This document shows, in pieces, positions 32,388 to 39,996 of a stretch of 64,000 nucleotides of DNA. Within the stretch, counting starts at the first letter, position 1, and each line of letters opens with the position of its first letter. The position numbers and the translations under genes were made by a program. The stretch covers positions 186,001 to 250,000 of the forward strand of contig NZ_JPRF03000054.1 in NCBI RefSeq assembly GCF_001188955.3, written 5' to 3'. The notes beneath the pieces were generated by a model. The model had not been told where the DNA came from. It saw only the letters and a list, made by a program, of their open reading frames with translations, and did not search any database. This stretch comes from Kitasatospora aureofaciens (GTDB lineage: Bacteria > Actinomycetota > Actinomycetes > Streptomycetales > Streptomycetaceae).

Positions 32388-32987
32388 ATGGCGACACCCC
32401 ACTCCCGCAGTTCCGTCGACGAGCCCGCCGCCGCCCCGGCCGCCGTCAAGATCCTGATCGCGGGCGGCTTCGGCGTCGGCAAGACCACCCTGGTCGGCTC
32501 GGTCAGCGAGGTCGCGCCGCTGCGCACCGAGGAGTACCTGACCACGGCCAGTGTCGGGGTCGACGACCTGGCCGGCGTCGACCAGAAGGACACCACCACC
32601 GTCGCCCTCGACTTCGGCCGGATCACCGTCAGCCCCGAGCTGGTGGTCTACCTGTTCGGCACGCCCGGGCAGGAGCGTTTCTGGTTCATGTGGAACGACC
32701 TGGTCAACGGCGCGCTCGGCGGGATCGTCATCGCCGACACCCGGCGGCTGGACACCAGCTTCGCCTCGATCGACTTCTTCGAGAGCCGGGGCATCCCGTT
32801 CGTGGTCGCGATCAACTGCTTCCACAGCCACAACACCCGCACCCAGGAGGAGATCCGGGCCGCCCTCGACCTCGACCCGCAGGTGCCGATGCTGATCGGC
32901 GACGTGCGCGAGCGCGGCTTCGGCCGCGACCTGCTGCTGGCCCTGGTCGACCACCTGATGGACCTCGCCGCCGCGCCCGTCGGCTGA
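32388..32987 (+). CDS. cvnD: Conservon Ras-like GTPase CvnD
   Basis: 199 aa. ATP/GTP-binding protein of the MglA/Ras-like class: P-loop ILIAGGFGVGKTTLVGSVSE (~21-40), switch-I TTASVGVDDL, LFGTPGQERFWFMW (G3; TPGQ replaces DxxG, typical of CvnD), and VVAINCFHSHN in place of NKxD. It is three bases after cvnC and closes the four-gene conservon. No P450 (the cvnE seen in some copies) follows. Confidence 0.96.
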   Translation: MATPHSRSSVDEPAAAPAAVKILIAGGFGVGKTTLVGSVSEVAPLRTEEYLTTASVGVDDLAGVDQKDTTTVALDFGRITVSPELVVYLFGTPGQERFWFMWNDLVNGALGGIVIADTRRLDTSFASIDFFESRGIPFVVAINCFHSHNTRTQEEIRAALDLDPQVPMLIGDVRERGFGRDLLLALVDHLMDLAAAPVG

Positions 32988-33034
32988 AAACCCGACGGCT
33001 GAAACCCAGCGGCTGAACCCGACGGCCTCAACCC
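32978..33034. repeat. Short CGGCTGAAACCC tandem repeat
   Basis: Three to four imperfect units (CGGCTGAAAACCCGA, CGGCTGAAACCCAG, CGGCTGAACCCGA, CGGCCTCAACC) run from the last codons of cvnD into the gap before the monooxygenase gene. The period is 13-15 bases, probably a slippage product. Confidence 0.6.
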
Positions 33035-33052
33035 CCCTTGGAGTGCCCCTTC

Positions 33053-34189
33053 ATGACCACCGCACCCCTTCGCGTCCTCGTCCACGGCGGCGGCATCGGC
33101 GGCCTCACCCTGGCCACCGCCCTCGCCCGGCGCGGCCACCACGTCGAGGTCGCCGAGCTGCGCGACCGGCTGGAGGCCCTCGGCGTGGGCATCATCCAGC
33201 CCTCCAACGCCCTGCACGTGATGCGCGAGATCGGCGTGCTCGACGAGTGCCTGGCCGTCGGCTTCGGGTGGGAGGTGCTGACCATCTGCGACCCGGCCGG
33301 CACCACCCTCGCCCAGATCCCCCAGCCCCGGATGGGCGACGCCCCCTCCAACAACGGAATACCGCGCCCTGCCCTGGCCCGGGTGCTGGCCGCCGCCGCC
33401 ACCTCGGCGGGCGCCACCATCCGCTTCGGGACGTCCATCTCGGAGCTCACCGACGACGGCTCCGGGGTAGACGTCACCCTCACCGACGGCCACGGCGGCC
33501 GCTACGACCTGGTCGTCGGCTTCGACGGCATCGGCTCGCCGCTGCGCCGGCACCTGTACGGGGAGAAGTACGCCCCCGAGTACACCGGCTTCGCCAACTG
33601 GCGTGTCACGCTGCCGCGTTCGCCCGAGGTCAAGGGCGTGGTGATGTCCGCCGGAAACCTCCGGGCAAAGGCCCTGCTCACCCCGATCAGCGAGGAACTC
33701 ATGTACCTGGGCTCGGTGTTCGCCGAGGCCGAGGACTTCCGCCCGGACCCGGCGACCGCCCACGAGCAGCTCCGCGAGCGGCTGGCCGGCTTCGGCGGCC
33801 CGATCGCCGAGGCCCTCGCCCAGGTCACCGACCCGGCCGCGGTGGTCTACTCCCGCATCTCCCAGGTCACCGTCGAGGAGCCCTGGCACGTCGGCCGCGT
33901 CGTCCTCGCCGGTGACGCCGCCCACGCCTCCACCCCGCACCTCGCCCAGGGCGCCGCGATGGCCGTCGAGGACGCCCTGGTGCTGGCCGAGAGCCTGGAG
34001 GCCGGCTCCGACGTCCCGGCCGCGCTCGCCGTCTGGGAGGAGCGGCGCCGGCCGCGCGCCATGTGGGTACAGGCGATGTCCCGGGCGATCCTCAAGCAGG
34101 AGACCGGCAGCCCTACCACGGCGGAGGAGGACGAGCTGCTGAAGATCGGCATCCCCGGCGCGGCCCACGTGTTGGTCAAGCCGTACTGA
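33053..34189 (+). CDS. FAD-dependent aromatic-type monooxygenase
   Basis: 378 aa. Group A flavin hydroxylase: FAD-binding VLVHGGGIGGLTLATALARR (GxGxxG), a DG motif in DLVVGFDGIGSPLRRHLY, and GRVVLAGDAAHASTPHLAQG (GD motif contacting FAD) with AMAVEDALVLAE after it. No N-terminal membrane anchor. ATG 33053 has GGAGTG upstream. It lies 65 bases after the conservon and may be its cargo gene, but it could have its own promoter. Substrate unknown. Confidence 0.9.
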   Translation: MTTAPLRVLVHGGGIGGLTLATALARRGHHVEVAELRDRLEALGVGIIQPSNALHVMREIGVLDECLAVGFGWEVLTICDPAGTTLAQIPQPRMGDAPSNNGIPRPALARVLAAAATSAGATIRFGTSISELTDDGSGVDVTLTDGHGGRYDLVVGFDGIGSPLRRHLYGEKYAPEYTGFANWRVTLPRSPEVKGVVMSAGNLRAKALLTPISEELMYLGSVFAEAEDFRPDPATAHEQLRERLAGFGGPIAEALAQVTDPAAVVYSRISQVTVEEPWHVGRVVLAGDAAHASTPHLAQGAAMAVEDALVLAESLEAGSDVPAALAVWEERRRPRAMWVQAMSRAILKQETGSPTTAEEDELLKIGIPGAAHVLVKPY

Positions 34190-34250
34190 GGCGGTGTCCG
34201 TTCCCGCGCGGGGTTGTGCCTGCGCGGGACCACGTTGCAGGCTGGCGATC

Positions 34251-34697
34251 ATGACCGCCTTCTACCACGTCTGCTTCACCGTCCCCGACCTCTCGGTCGC
34301 CATGGCCGACCTCACCACTGCGGCGGGGGTGGAATGGCGCGAGCCGGTGGCCGGGCGGATCGGCGAGTGGGACTACCGGATCGTGTTCACCGCCGGGGAC
34401 GCTCCGTACATCGAGCTGATCGAGGCGCCGGCGGGCGGGCCCTGGGGTGACGCCTCTGGGGCCCGCTTCCATCACCTGGGTTTCTGGTCCTCGGACGTCA
34501 CGGCGGGCGCGGCTCGGCTCGACGCGGCCGGGTTCCCGGAGGCGTTCTCGGGCTGCCCGTACGGTCGCCCCTTCGTCTATCACCGGCTGGACAGCATCGG
34601 CGCGCAGGTCGAACTCGTGGACCTGGCGCGACAGTCGGACTTCCTGGCCGCCTGGAACCCGGACGGCGCAGCGATGCCCGCGATCAGCGAGGAGTGA
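34251..34697 (+). CDS. VOC-superfamily protein
   Basis: 148 aa. Two-module glyoxalase fold: AFYHVCFTVPDLSVAMADLT (metal His in YHV), IGEWDYRIVFTAGDAPYIEL, the second-half FHHLGFWSSDVTAGAARLDA and AQVELVDLARQSDFLAAW (metal Glu). The ligand set His/Glu/His/Glu looks complete, so enzymatic activity is plausible. The 3' end overlaps the convergent serine hydrolase by 14 bases. Confidence 0.85.
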   Translation: MTAFYHVCFTVPDLSVAMADLTTAAGVEWREPVAGRIGEWDYRIVFTAGDAPYIELIEAPAGGPWGDASGARFHHLGFWSSDVTAGAARLDAAGFPEAFSGCPYGRPFVYHRLDSIGAQVELVDLARQSDFLAAWNPDGAAMPAISEE

Positions 34698-35445
34698 TCT
34701 CCTCGCGGCGCTTCCACACCGCCGCCGAGACGCGGGCCAGCAGGCGGGCCGCCGGGTCACCCCGGTCCGCGCCGGAGGCGAGCGGGCCCGTGTAGCAGAC
34801 CGCGATCAGGTACGGCGGGCAGTCGTAGGGGTGGACCAGGCCGACGCAGTGGCGGGCGCCGGGGATCCAGCCGTTCTTGAACGCGATCCGGGTGCCCGGC
34901 GGAAGACCTGCGGCGAGGTCCACCCGGAAGTCGTTTCGCTCCAGTAGCCCCAGCAGCTCCGGCTCGTCGGCCAGCGAGTGCAGGAGGCGCACGAGATCGC
35001 GGGCGCTGACCCGGTTGTGAATGCCCGCAGCGCGCGCCGCGTAGTCCTCGATCCCACGCGGGCTCGCGCTGTGGGTGGCTCCCGCCTGGCGCCACACCTC
35101 GGCGACGGCCCGCTGGTCGGTGCGGCCCAGGCAGAGGTTGGTGGCGAGGTTCGAGGAGTGGGTGATCATCCGCTCGGCGAGCAGGCGGAGTGGGACATGG
35201 GTACCGAGGAGCTCCCAGGGCAGCGGATCGCTGTCCCAGTCGGGATCGTTGCCGAAGTCGCCGCCCACGACGGACTCGAACCGGTTCACCACCGGCACCT
35301 CGGCATCGAGGTTCGCCCCGCTGCGGGTGAGCGCGGCGAGCACCGCGATCTTCATCGTGCTCGCGGCGTCGTGCAGTTCATCCGGCGCACGCATGAAGAC
35401 CGGCTCCGCCTCGCCCGCCCAGGGGGCAACTACAACAGAGAGCAT
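34684..35445 (-). CDS. Serine hydrolase of the class A beta-lactamase fold
   Basis: 253 aa from ATG 35445; an ATG six codons upstream (35463) is equally open. DAASTMKIAVLAALT carries the SxxK catalytic pair, ITHSSNLATNLCLG the SDN-like triad (SSN), and IAFKNGWIPGARHCVGLV the KTG-like box (KNG). No signal peptide, so it is not a periplasm/extracellular antibiotic-degrading enzyme in the usual sense; a cytoplasmic esterase/transpeptidase-like role fits better. The class A Glu166 region is not evident. Confidence 0.82.
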   Translation of the reverse strand: MLSVVVAPWAGEAEPVFMRAPDELHDAASTMKIAVLAALTRSGANLDAEVPVVNRFESVVGGDFGNDPDWDSDPLPWELLGTHVPLRLLAERMITHSSNLATNLCLGRTDQRAVAEVWRQAGATHSASPRGIEDYAARAAGIHNRVSARDLVRLLHSLADEPELLGLLERNDFRVDLAAGLPPGTRIAFKNGWIPGARHCVGLVHPYDCPPYLIAVCYTGPLASGADRGDPAARLLARVSAAVWKRREEITPR

Positions 35446-35528
35446 GGCGGAAGGGTAGGGCATTTCGGGCTGAAAGTACGCCAACGGCCCGCCGCCGGGG
35501 AGACGGTGGGCCGTTGAGGGAGATCCGA

Positions 35529-35714
35529 TCAGACCTCGGCGGTGGCGGCGAACTTCACGAACGCCTCCCACGCGGCCAGCTCGAAGGCCAGCTGCGGACC
35601 ACTCTTGTCCTTGGAGTCACGCACGTGGACGACACCGGGGGTTTCGGCGACCTCGACGCACTGGGCGCCCTCATTGGTGCTTTAACTGCTCTTGAACCAT
35701 GCCAGCTCAGACAT
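35529..35714 (-). pseudogene. DUF397 protein gene with an in-frame nonsense codon
   Basis: The frame reads MSELAWFKSS-stop-STNEGAQCVEVAETPG, then VVHVRDSKDKSGPQLAFELA and AWEAFVKFAATAEV. DUF397 proteins have WxKSSYS at this place, so TAA at 35684-35682 replaces the Tyr codon. All else is intact, which suggests a recent single-base change (TAC or TAT to TAA). DUF397 proteins work with an adjacent XRE regulator; that neighbour is broken too. The ATG at 35714 overlaps the XRE fragment's stop. Confidence 0.85.
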
Positions 35715-36240
35715 GGCGGCCGGGCGGAGTGAGGAGCGTGAAGGGTCCGCCCATCCCCGCGTTCTGCTCCTTGGCGAGGGGCATGATCTGCAGCTCCAAG
35801 CCTCGAATCTCCGCAACCTTGAGCAGGTGACGCAACTGCTCCTGATGCGTATCCCATCCGCCGAGGGGGCGCCGAAGCACGCTCTCGTCCACGACCCAAC
35901 TGATCGATGACATAGGCCACTTGGCCAGAATCTCCTGACGCCCCAATCTGGCGGCAACCCACTTGTCGATCTGCTCAGTGGAGAGCCACGGCCTGCGCAC
36001 CTCATACAGAGCCCGGGCGTGCGACGCGGTCTGAAGCAGCCCAGGAATGGCGAACATGCTGTACTCGTGGACCTCCAAGGCCTTGGCCTCCTCGGACGTG
36101 AAGGCCTTGGAGAATGCCGGGTGCCGCTCACTCATCCGGACCTTGGCCTTCATCACGTCATCCGCGATGAGCCTCAGCAGACCCCCCGCGTTCAGCAGGT
36201 CATCGGCCATCTCCAGGAACCGCGATCGAGGACTGACAGC
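35707..36240 (-). pseudogene. XRE-family regulator fragment (DUF5753 domain only)
   Basis: The readable part starts in the helix after the DNA-binding domain (FLEMADDLLNAGGLLRLIAD) and continues through the DUF5753 domain (MFAIPGLLQTASHARALYEV, ISWVVDESVLRRPLGGWDTH, ELQIMPLAKEQNAGMGGPFT). The N-terminal Cro/C1 helix-turn-helix is missing; in its place is hairpin copy 3, only ~15 bases away. The C-terminus is cut after GPFTLLTPPG, ~80 residues short. Both ends lost, so it is not a functional regulator. Confidence 0.8.
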
Positions 36241-36255
36241 GGCCCGTGAAAACGA

Positions 36256-36294
36256 GAGGAGTGGGAAGTCGGACAGGCCGACTTCCCACTCCTC
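36256..36294. terminator. Hairpin element, copy 3 (17-bp stem)
   Basis: GAGGAGTGGGAAGTCGG at 36256-36272 pairs perfectly with 36278-36294 around ACAGG. It is downstream of the minus-strand gene ending at 36361 and directly upstream of the beheaded XRE gene. It may mark the break that removed the HTH. Confidence 0.75.
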
Positions 36295-36360
36295 CTGCAC
36301 TCCCAGGTGAACGGCTCACGGAAGCTCGGCGGGCCCCGCTACCCGGTGTCGCCCTTCCGC

Positions 36361-37599
36361 TCAGCCCCGGCCGGTGAGGGCCAGGGGCTGGTAGTCCTGG
36401 GACTTGGGCGTGCTGCCGGTGCCCAGGGCGGTGAGGCGGTTGTCCGGGGCGGCGACGACGGCCAGGTAGGAGACGTCCTCGTAGCCGGTCACCGAGAGGT
36501 CCAGGTTCTGCCAGCGGCCGTGGGTGTAGCGGAAGCCGATCGGGCGATCCTGAGCACCGCTCGGGTCCCAGCCGACGGTGGCCATGCCACCGGGGACGGC
36601 GGTGACCGACCACAGCTTGCCGGCGACGCCTTCGGGGGCCTGGACGGTCGTCCAGGTGCGGCCGTCGAAGTGGGCGACCAGCGGATGGCCGCGGTCCTTG
36701 TCGGCGAGGATGGTACGACCGACGACCCAGACGTCCTTCGGCCCGCTCGCGGCGACGCTCTGGTACTCGCCGGCCAGGCCGGTGAAGGCGGGAGCGGCGA
36801 CGCGGCTCCAGGCCTGGCCGTCGTAGTGCAGGAGCACCGGTTTGTCGTCGGGGGCGGCGGTGTTGCCCACCGCCCAGACGTCGTCGCGGGCGATCTCGGT
36901 GACGGAGTTGAGCCACCAGTCGCCGTCGATCCCGTCGGCGCTCATGCGGTGCCAGGCGGAGCCGTCCCAGTGCTCGATCAGCCCGGCGGTGCGGGTGTTG
37001 ATGATCGTGCCGCCGTTGGGGCCGGGGGTGCGGCCGGTGACGATGCTCGCGGCACCGACGGCCCAGGCGCTGTCGGGGCGCGGCGCCGAGGACCCGAGAA
37101 GGTTGAGGTCGTAGAGCTCACCGGGCGGCGGCTCGATCGGGGTGGACGCCCAGTGGGCGCCGTCCCAGTGCTCGGCGAGGATCCGACCGGTGGTGGGCTC
37201 GCGGTCGCCGAACACCCAGGCATCGTGCGTCGAGCTGCCGGCGATCGTGTTGGAGCGCATCTTGAAGTCCGGTGCAGGGAGAGGCAGTTCCGTCCACTGC
37301 TTACCCCGGCGGTCGTCGTGGCTCACGACCACGGGCGTGAAGCGCACGTGCGGTCCGGTGACGGTGACCTGGTAGCCCGTGGCCCACGTGGTGTGGCTGT
37401 CCAGCTGCACTCCGGAACTCAACACCGCTCCTGACACGGGGAGTTTGCCGGGAGTGAATCCGCCGGCGACGGCCGCCTCGGACGCATCCGGTGCGTTCGA
37501 GGCGTCCGGACCGTCCGCGGCCAGGGCGGGCGGGGCCGCCAGCGCCGTCACCGCGGCAACCGCCAATGCCACTGCCGCCCGGCGCAGTATTCGCTTCAT
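36361..37599 (-). CDS. Secreted beta-propeller-like repeat protein
   Basis: 412 aa. Signal peptide MKRILRRAAVALAVAAVTAL with cleavage near ALAA (~28). After an Asp/Ala-rich stretch come six to seven repeats, each about 50 residues, of the type DxWAVG...HWDGxxW (HDAWVFGDREP, DSAWAVGAAS, DDVWAVGNTA, KDVWVVGRTI; HWDGAHWAS, HWDGSAWHR, HYDGQAWSR, HFDGRTWTT). This is the pattern of a small beta-propeller. No catalytic motif is seen. GAGGGGA lies before ATG 37599. Extracellular binding role likely. Confidence 0.8.
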   Translation of the reverse strand: MKRILRRAAVALAVAAVTALAAPPALAADGPDASNAPDASEAAVAGGFTPGKLPVSGAVLSSGVQLDSHTTWATGYQVTVTGPHVRFTPVVVSHDDRRGKQWTELPLPAPDFKMRSNTIAGSSTHDAWVFGDREPTTGRILAEHWDGAHWASTPIEPPPGELYDLNLLGSSAPRPDSAWAVGAASIVTGRTPGPNGGTIINTRTAGLIEHWDGSAWHRMSADGIDGDWWLNSVTEIARDDVWAVGNTAAPDDKPVLLHYDGQAWSRVAAPAFTGLAGEYQSVAASGPKDVWVVGRTILADKDRGHPLVAHFDGRTWTTVQAPEGVAGKLWSVTAVPGGMATVGWDPSGAQDRPIGFRYTHGRWQNLDLSVTGYEDVSYLAVVAAPDNRLTALGTGSTPKSQDYQPLALTGRG

Positions 37600-37729
37600 C
37601 GTTCGGTCCCCTCGCATCTCGTCGGAGTCGGCGGGCCGTCAATCGGCCTGCCCCCAGGAGGAGATGAGGAAGACCGGGCGTTGTGTTACGCGAGGTACTC
37701 CCGCCCGGCCGGTGGAGGACCCCGGCCGG

Positions 37730-38458
37730 TCACCGCTCCCGCTCAGCGTTCCGGGCGTCCGTTCGCTGGCGCCAGCGGTCCATTACCTGCTGGAGGGCCT
37801 CGCTCATGAGGAGGAGGAACTCCGCGGAGGCGCCGAAGCGGGCACCGGCCGGGGTGGTGGCGCCGAGGATCTCCGCCCCGCGCTGCGATGCGGTGATCAG
37901 GGCGCCGTTCATCCGCATCGCGGCGAGGGCGGAGCGGAGCCAGATGTCGTCGTCGATGACGTAGCGCTCGCGGCGCTCGCCGGGTGCCCGCTCGCGCCGG
38001 ACGATTCCCTGCTGCTCCAGGACGTTGACGGCCTGTGATACCGACGCCGGGCTGACCTGGAGGCGCTGGACCAGGTCGGCGGCGGTGAGGGTGCCGGAGT
38101 CGGTGACGCACAGGCACGTCAGCGCCCTGGCCGCCATCCTGGGCAGCCCCTGCTGTTCGACGAGGACCGTGAAGAACTCCGTGAACTCCTGGACCTGCTG
38201 GGGGTCGCGCCCATCGCCGCCGGCGGGAACGGTCGACGTCGGAGGCCGGTCCTGCCTCCGACGGCGCGCGCGTTGCCGCGTGGCTTCCTGCGCCCGGCTC
38301 GCCCGGTACTCCTCCGGCCCGCCGTTGCGGGTGACCTCCCGCATGACGGTCGAGGCGGGCCGCCCCAGGCGTCGGCCGATCTCGGTGTAGCCGAGCCCTT
38401 CGGCCAGTCCCTCGGCGATGAGCCGGCGGTCCTCGCCGGTGAGTCTGCCCCCGGGCAT
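37730..38458 (-). CDS. GbsR/MarR-type regulator with extra IS30-like N-terminal HTH
   Basis: 242 aa. Residues ~5-48 (LTGEDRRLIAEGLAEGLGYT, EIGRRLGRPASTVMREVTRN) match the helix-turn-helix at the start of IS30 transposases. Residues ~95-230 are a GbsR-like MarR domain (AARALTCLCVTDSGTLTAAD, LVQRLQVSPASVSQAVNVLE, QQGIVRRERAPGERRERYVI). A protein with two DNA-binding modules is uncommon. ATG 38458 is preferred (GGGAGG nine bases upstream) over GTG 38464. Divergent from the serine hydrolase at 38689, with repeated operator-like sites between. Confidence 0.85.
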   Translation of the reverse strand: MPGGRLTGEDRRLIAEGLAEGLGYTEIGRRLGRPASTVMREVTRNGGPEEYRASRAQEATRQRARRRRQDRPPTSTVPAGGDGRDPQQVQEFTEFFTVLVEQQGLPRMAARALTCLCVTDSGTLTAADLVQRLQVSPASVSQAVNVLEQQGIVRRERAPGERRERYVIDDDIWLRSALAAMRMNGALITASQRGAEILGATTPAGARFGASAEFLLLMSEALQQVMDRWRQRTDARNAERER

Positions 38459-38492
38459 CGGCACTCGCCCCTCCCTGTCGGTCTTCGCAGTA

Positions 38493-38563
38493 TGCGTTCA
38501 CTCGCACCTCATTGCAACATGAGTTCCGATCGTCCATTGCGTTCAGCGCCATACTCATTGCAA
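38493..38563. promoter_or_regulatory. Duplicated 25-bp operator-like element
   Basis: TGCGTTCA-N7-CTCATTGCAA at 38493-38517 is repeated as TGCGTTCA-N8-CTCATTGCAA at 38538-38563. A related GCGTTCAGCG occurs at about 38660, and AACGCAATG (complement of CATTGCGTT) lies in the promoter spacer at 38629-38637. These are probably sites for the MarR-type regulator encoded at 37730. Confidence 0.5.
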
Positions 38564-38614
38564 TAAAAGGCCAAGTTGCCTTAATTGAACGGCCATAGAG
38601 ACCCTCACCCGGCA

Positions 38615-38643
38615 TTGACGGATTCATAAACGCAATGTAGCTT
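38615..38643 (+). promoter_or_regulatory. Housekeeping-type promoter of the serine hydrolase gene
   Basis: TTGACG at 38615-38620 and TAGCTT at 38638-38643 are separated by exactly 17 bp, 46 bases before the ATG. The spacer holds an AACGCAATG motif shared with the upstream repeats, so a bound regulator would block polymerase. Confidence 0.6.
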
Positions 38644-38688
38644 CTCAAGCGTTCAGCGATTGTCGAACACTCAGTCAGGGGGAGATCC

Positions 38689-39921
38689 ATGATGGGAAAG
38701 ACCAACGGCGGCTTCTCGGAGACAGGGCTGCGCAGGATGCGCGACGTGCTGACGCGACACGTCGACTCCGGGCGGATCCCCGGGGTCGTCGCCCTGGTCA
38801 GCCGGGGCGACGAGACGTACGTCGAGGCACTGGGCACGATGGGCCACGACGGCGGCGCCCCGATGCGCCGGGACACGATCTTCCGGATGGCCTCGACGTC
38901 CAAGCCGGTCTCGGTGGCGGCCGCGATGGTCCTGCTGGACGAGTGCCGGCTGCGGCTGGACGACCTGGTGGAGCAGTGGCTACCGGAGCTCGCCGACCGG
39001 CGGGTACTGAAGCGGATCGACGGACCGCTGGACGACACCGTCCCGGCCAAGCGGCCGATCACCGTGCGGGACGTCCTGACCAGCACCTTCGGTCTCGGCA
39101 TGGATCTGACCTCGCTGGGCACCCCGATCATGAACTCGGTCTTCGAGCAGGGGCTCACCCCCGACCTGCCGACGCCGATGCCCGAGCCGGACGAGTGGAT
39201 CCGCCGCCTCGGCACGCTTCCACTGATGCACCAGCCCGGAGAGCAGTGGCAGTACCACATCGCCAGCGACCTCCTCGGCGTGCTCGTCGCCCGGGTCACG
39301 GGCCAGCCCTTCGAGTCCTTCCTCCACGAACGAATCTTCGACCCGCTGGGCATGGAGGACACCGGCTTCCACGTTCCCGCCGGCAAGATCGACCGGCTGC
39401 CGCCCCTCTACGCCCCCGACCCGCGGACCGGGGCGTTCACCGTGTGGGACGAACCCGCCGACGGACGCTGGAGCAAGCCCCCGGCGTTCCCCGGCGGCGG
39501 TGGCGGGCTGGTGTCCACCGTCGACGACTACCACGCCTACTTCCGGATGCTGCTCGACCACGGCGTGCACGAGGGCGAGCGGATCCTGTCCCGCCCCGCC
39601 GTCCGGCTGATGACCACCAACCGCATGACGCCCGAACAGACCGCCGTCCGCCGCGCCCTGGCCGCCGACAACGTCCATATCTCGTACGGCCAGGGGCAGC
39701 ACGGCGGTTGGGGCTTCGGCATGGCGGTGCGCACCTACCGCGGCGACTACGCGCCGGTCGGCCAGTTCGGCTGGGACGGCGGCAGCGGCACCTCGACGTA
39801 CGCCGACCCGGAGAACGGGCTCGTCGGCATCGTGCTCACCCAGGTCGGGATGTCCGTGCCGCACTCGGCGCGGCTGATCCACGACTTCTGGACCACGGTC
39901 TACCAGGCGATCGAGGACTGA
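38689..39921 (+). CDS. Serine hydrolase of the class C beta-lactamase/esterase family
   Basis: 410 aa. FRMASTSKPVSVAAAMVLLD holds the SxxK pair (~S70/K73); QWQYHIASDLLGVLVARVTG holds the second motif (Tyr replacing YxN). The third motif is replaced by a GGSGTSTYADPENG-type segment before the final helix. No signal peptide is evident after MMGKTNGG, so it is a cytoplasmic EstB-like esterase rather than a secreted antibiotic-resistance enzyme. AGGGGGAG provides the ribosome site. Likely repressed by the divergent MarR-type protein. Confidence 0.87.
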   Translation: MMGKTNGGFSETGLRRMRDVLTRHVDSGRIPGVVALVSRGDETYVEALGTMGHDGGAPMRRDTIFRMASTSKPVSVAAAMVLLDECRLRLDDLVEQWLPELADRRVLKRIDGPLDDTVPAKRPITVRDVLTSTFGLGMDLTSLGTPIMNSVFEQGLTPDLPTPMPEPDEWIRRLGTLPLMHQPGEQWQYHIASDLLGVLVARVTGQPFESFLHERIFDPLGMEDTGFHVPAGKIDRLPPLYAPDPRTGAFTVWDEPADGRWSKPPAFPGGGGGLVSTVDDYHAYFRMLLDHGVHEGERILSRPAVRLMTTNRMTPEQTAVRRALAADNVHISYGQGQHGGWGFGMAVRTYRGDYAPVGQFGWDGGSGTSTYADPENGLVGIVLTQVGMSVPHSARLIHDFWTTVYQAIED

Positions 39922-39940
39922 CACCGGCCCGCACAACGCA

Positions 39941-39981
39941 AGAGGAGTGGGAAGTCGGACCGGCCGACTTCCCACTCCTCT
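39941..39981. terminator. Hairpin element, copy 4 (18-bp stem)
   Basis: AGAGGAGTGGGAAGTCGG at 39941-39958 pairs perfectly with 39964-39981 around ACCGG. It lies between the convergent stops at 39921 and 39997, a textbook place for a bidirectional terminator. Confidence 0.8.
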
Positions 39982-39996
39982 CTCAGCTGTGATCGA

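Noticed and set aside
34684..35445. Antibiotic-resistance class A beta-lactamase
   Set aside because: SxxK is present but there is no signal peptide, KTG is KNG, and the Glu166 loop is not evident.
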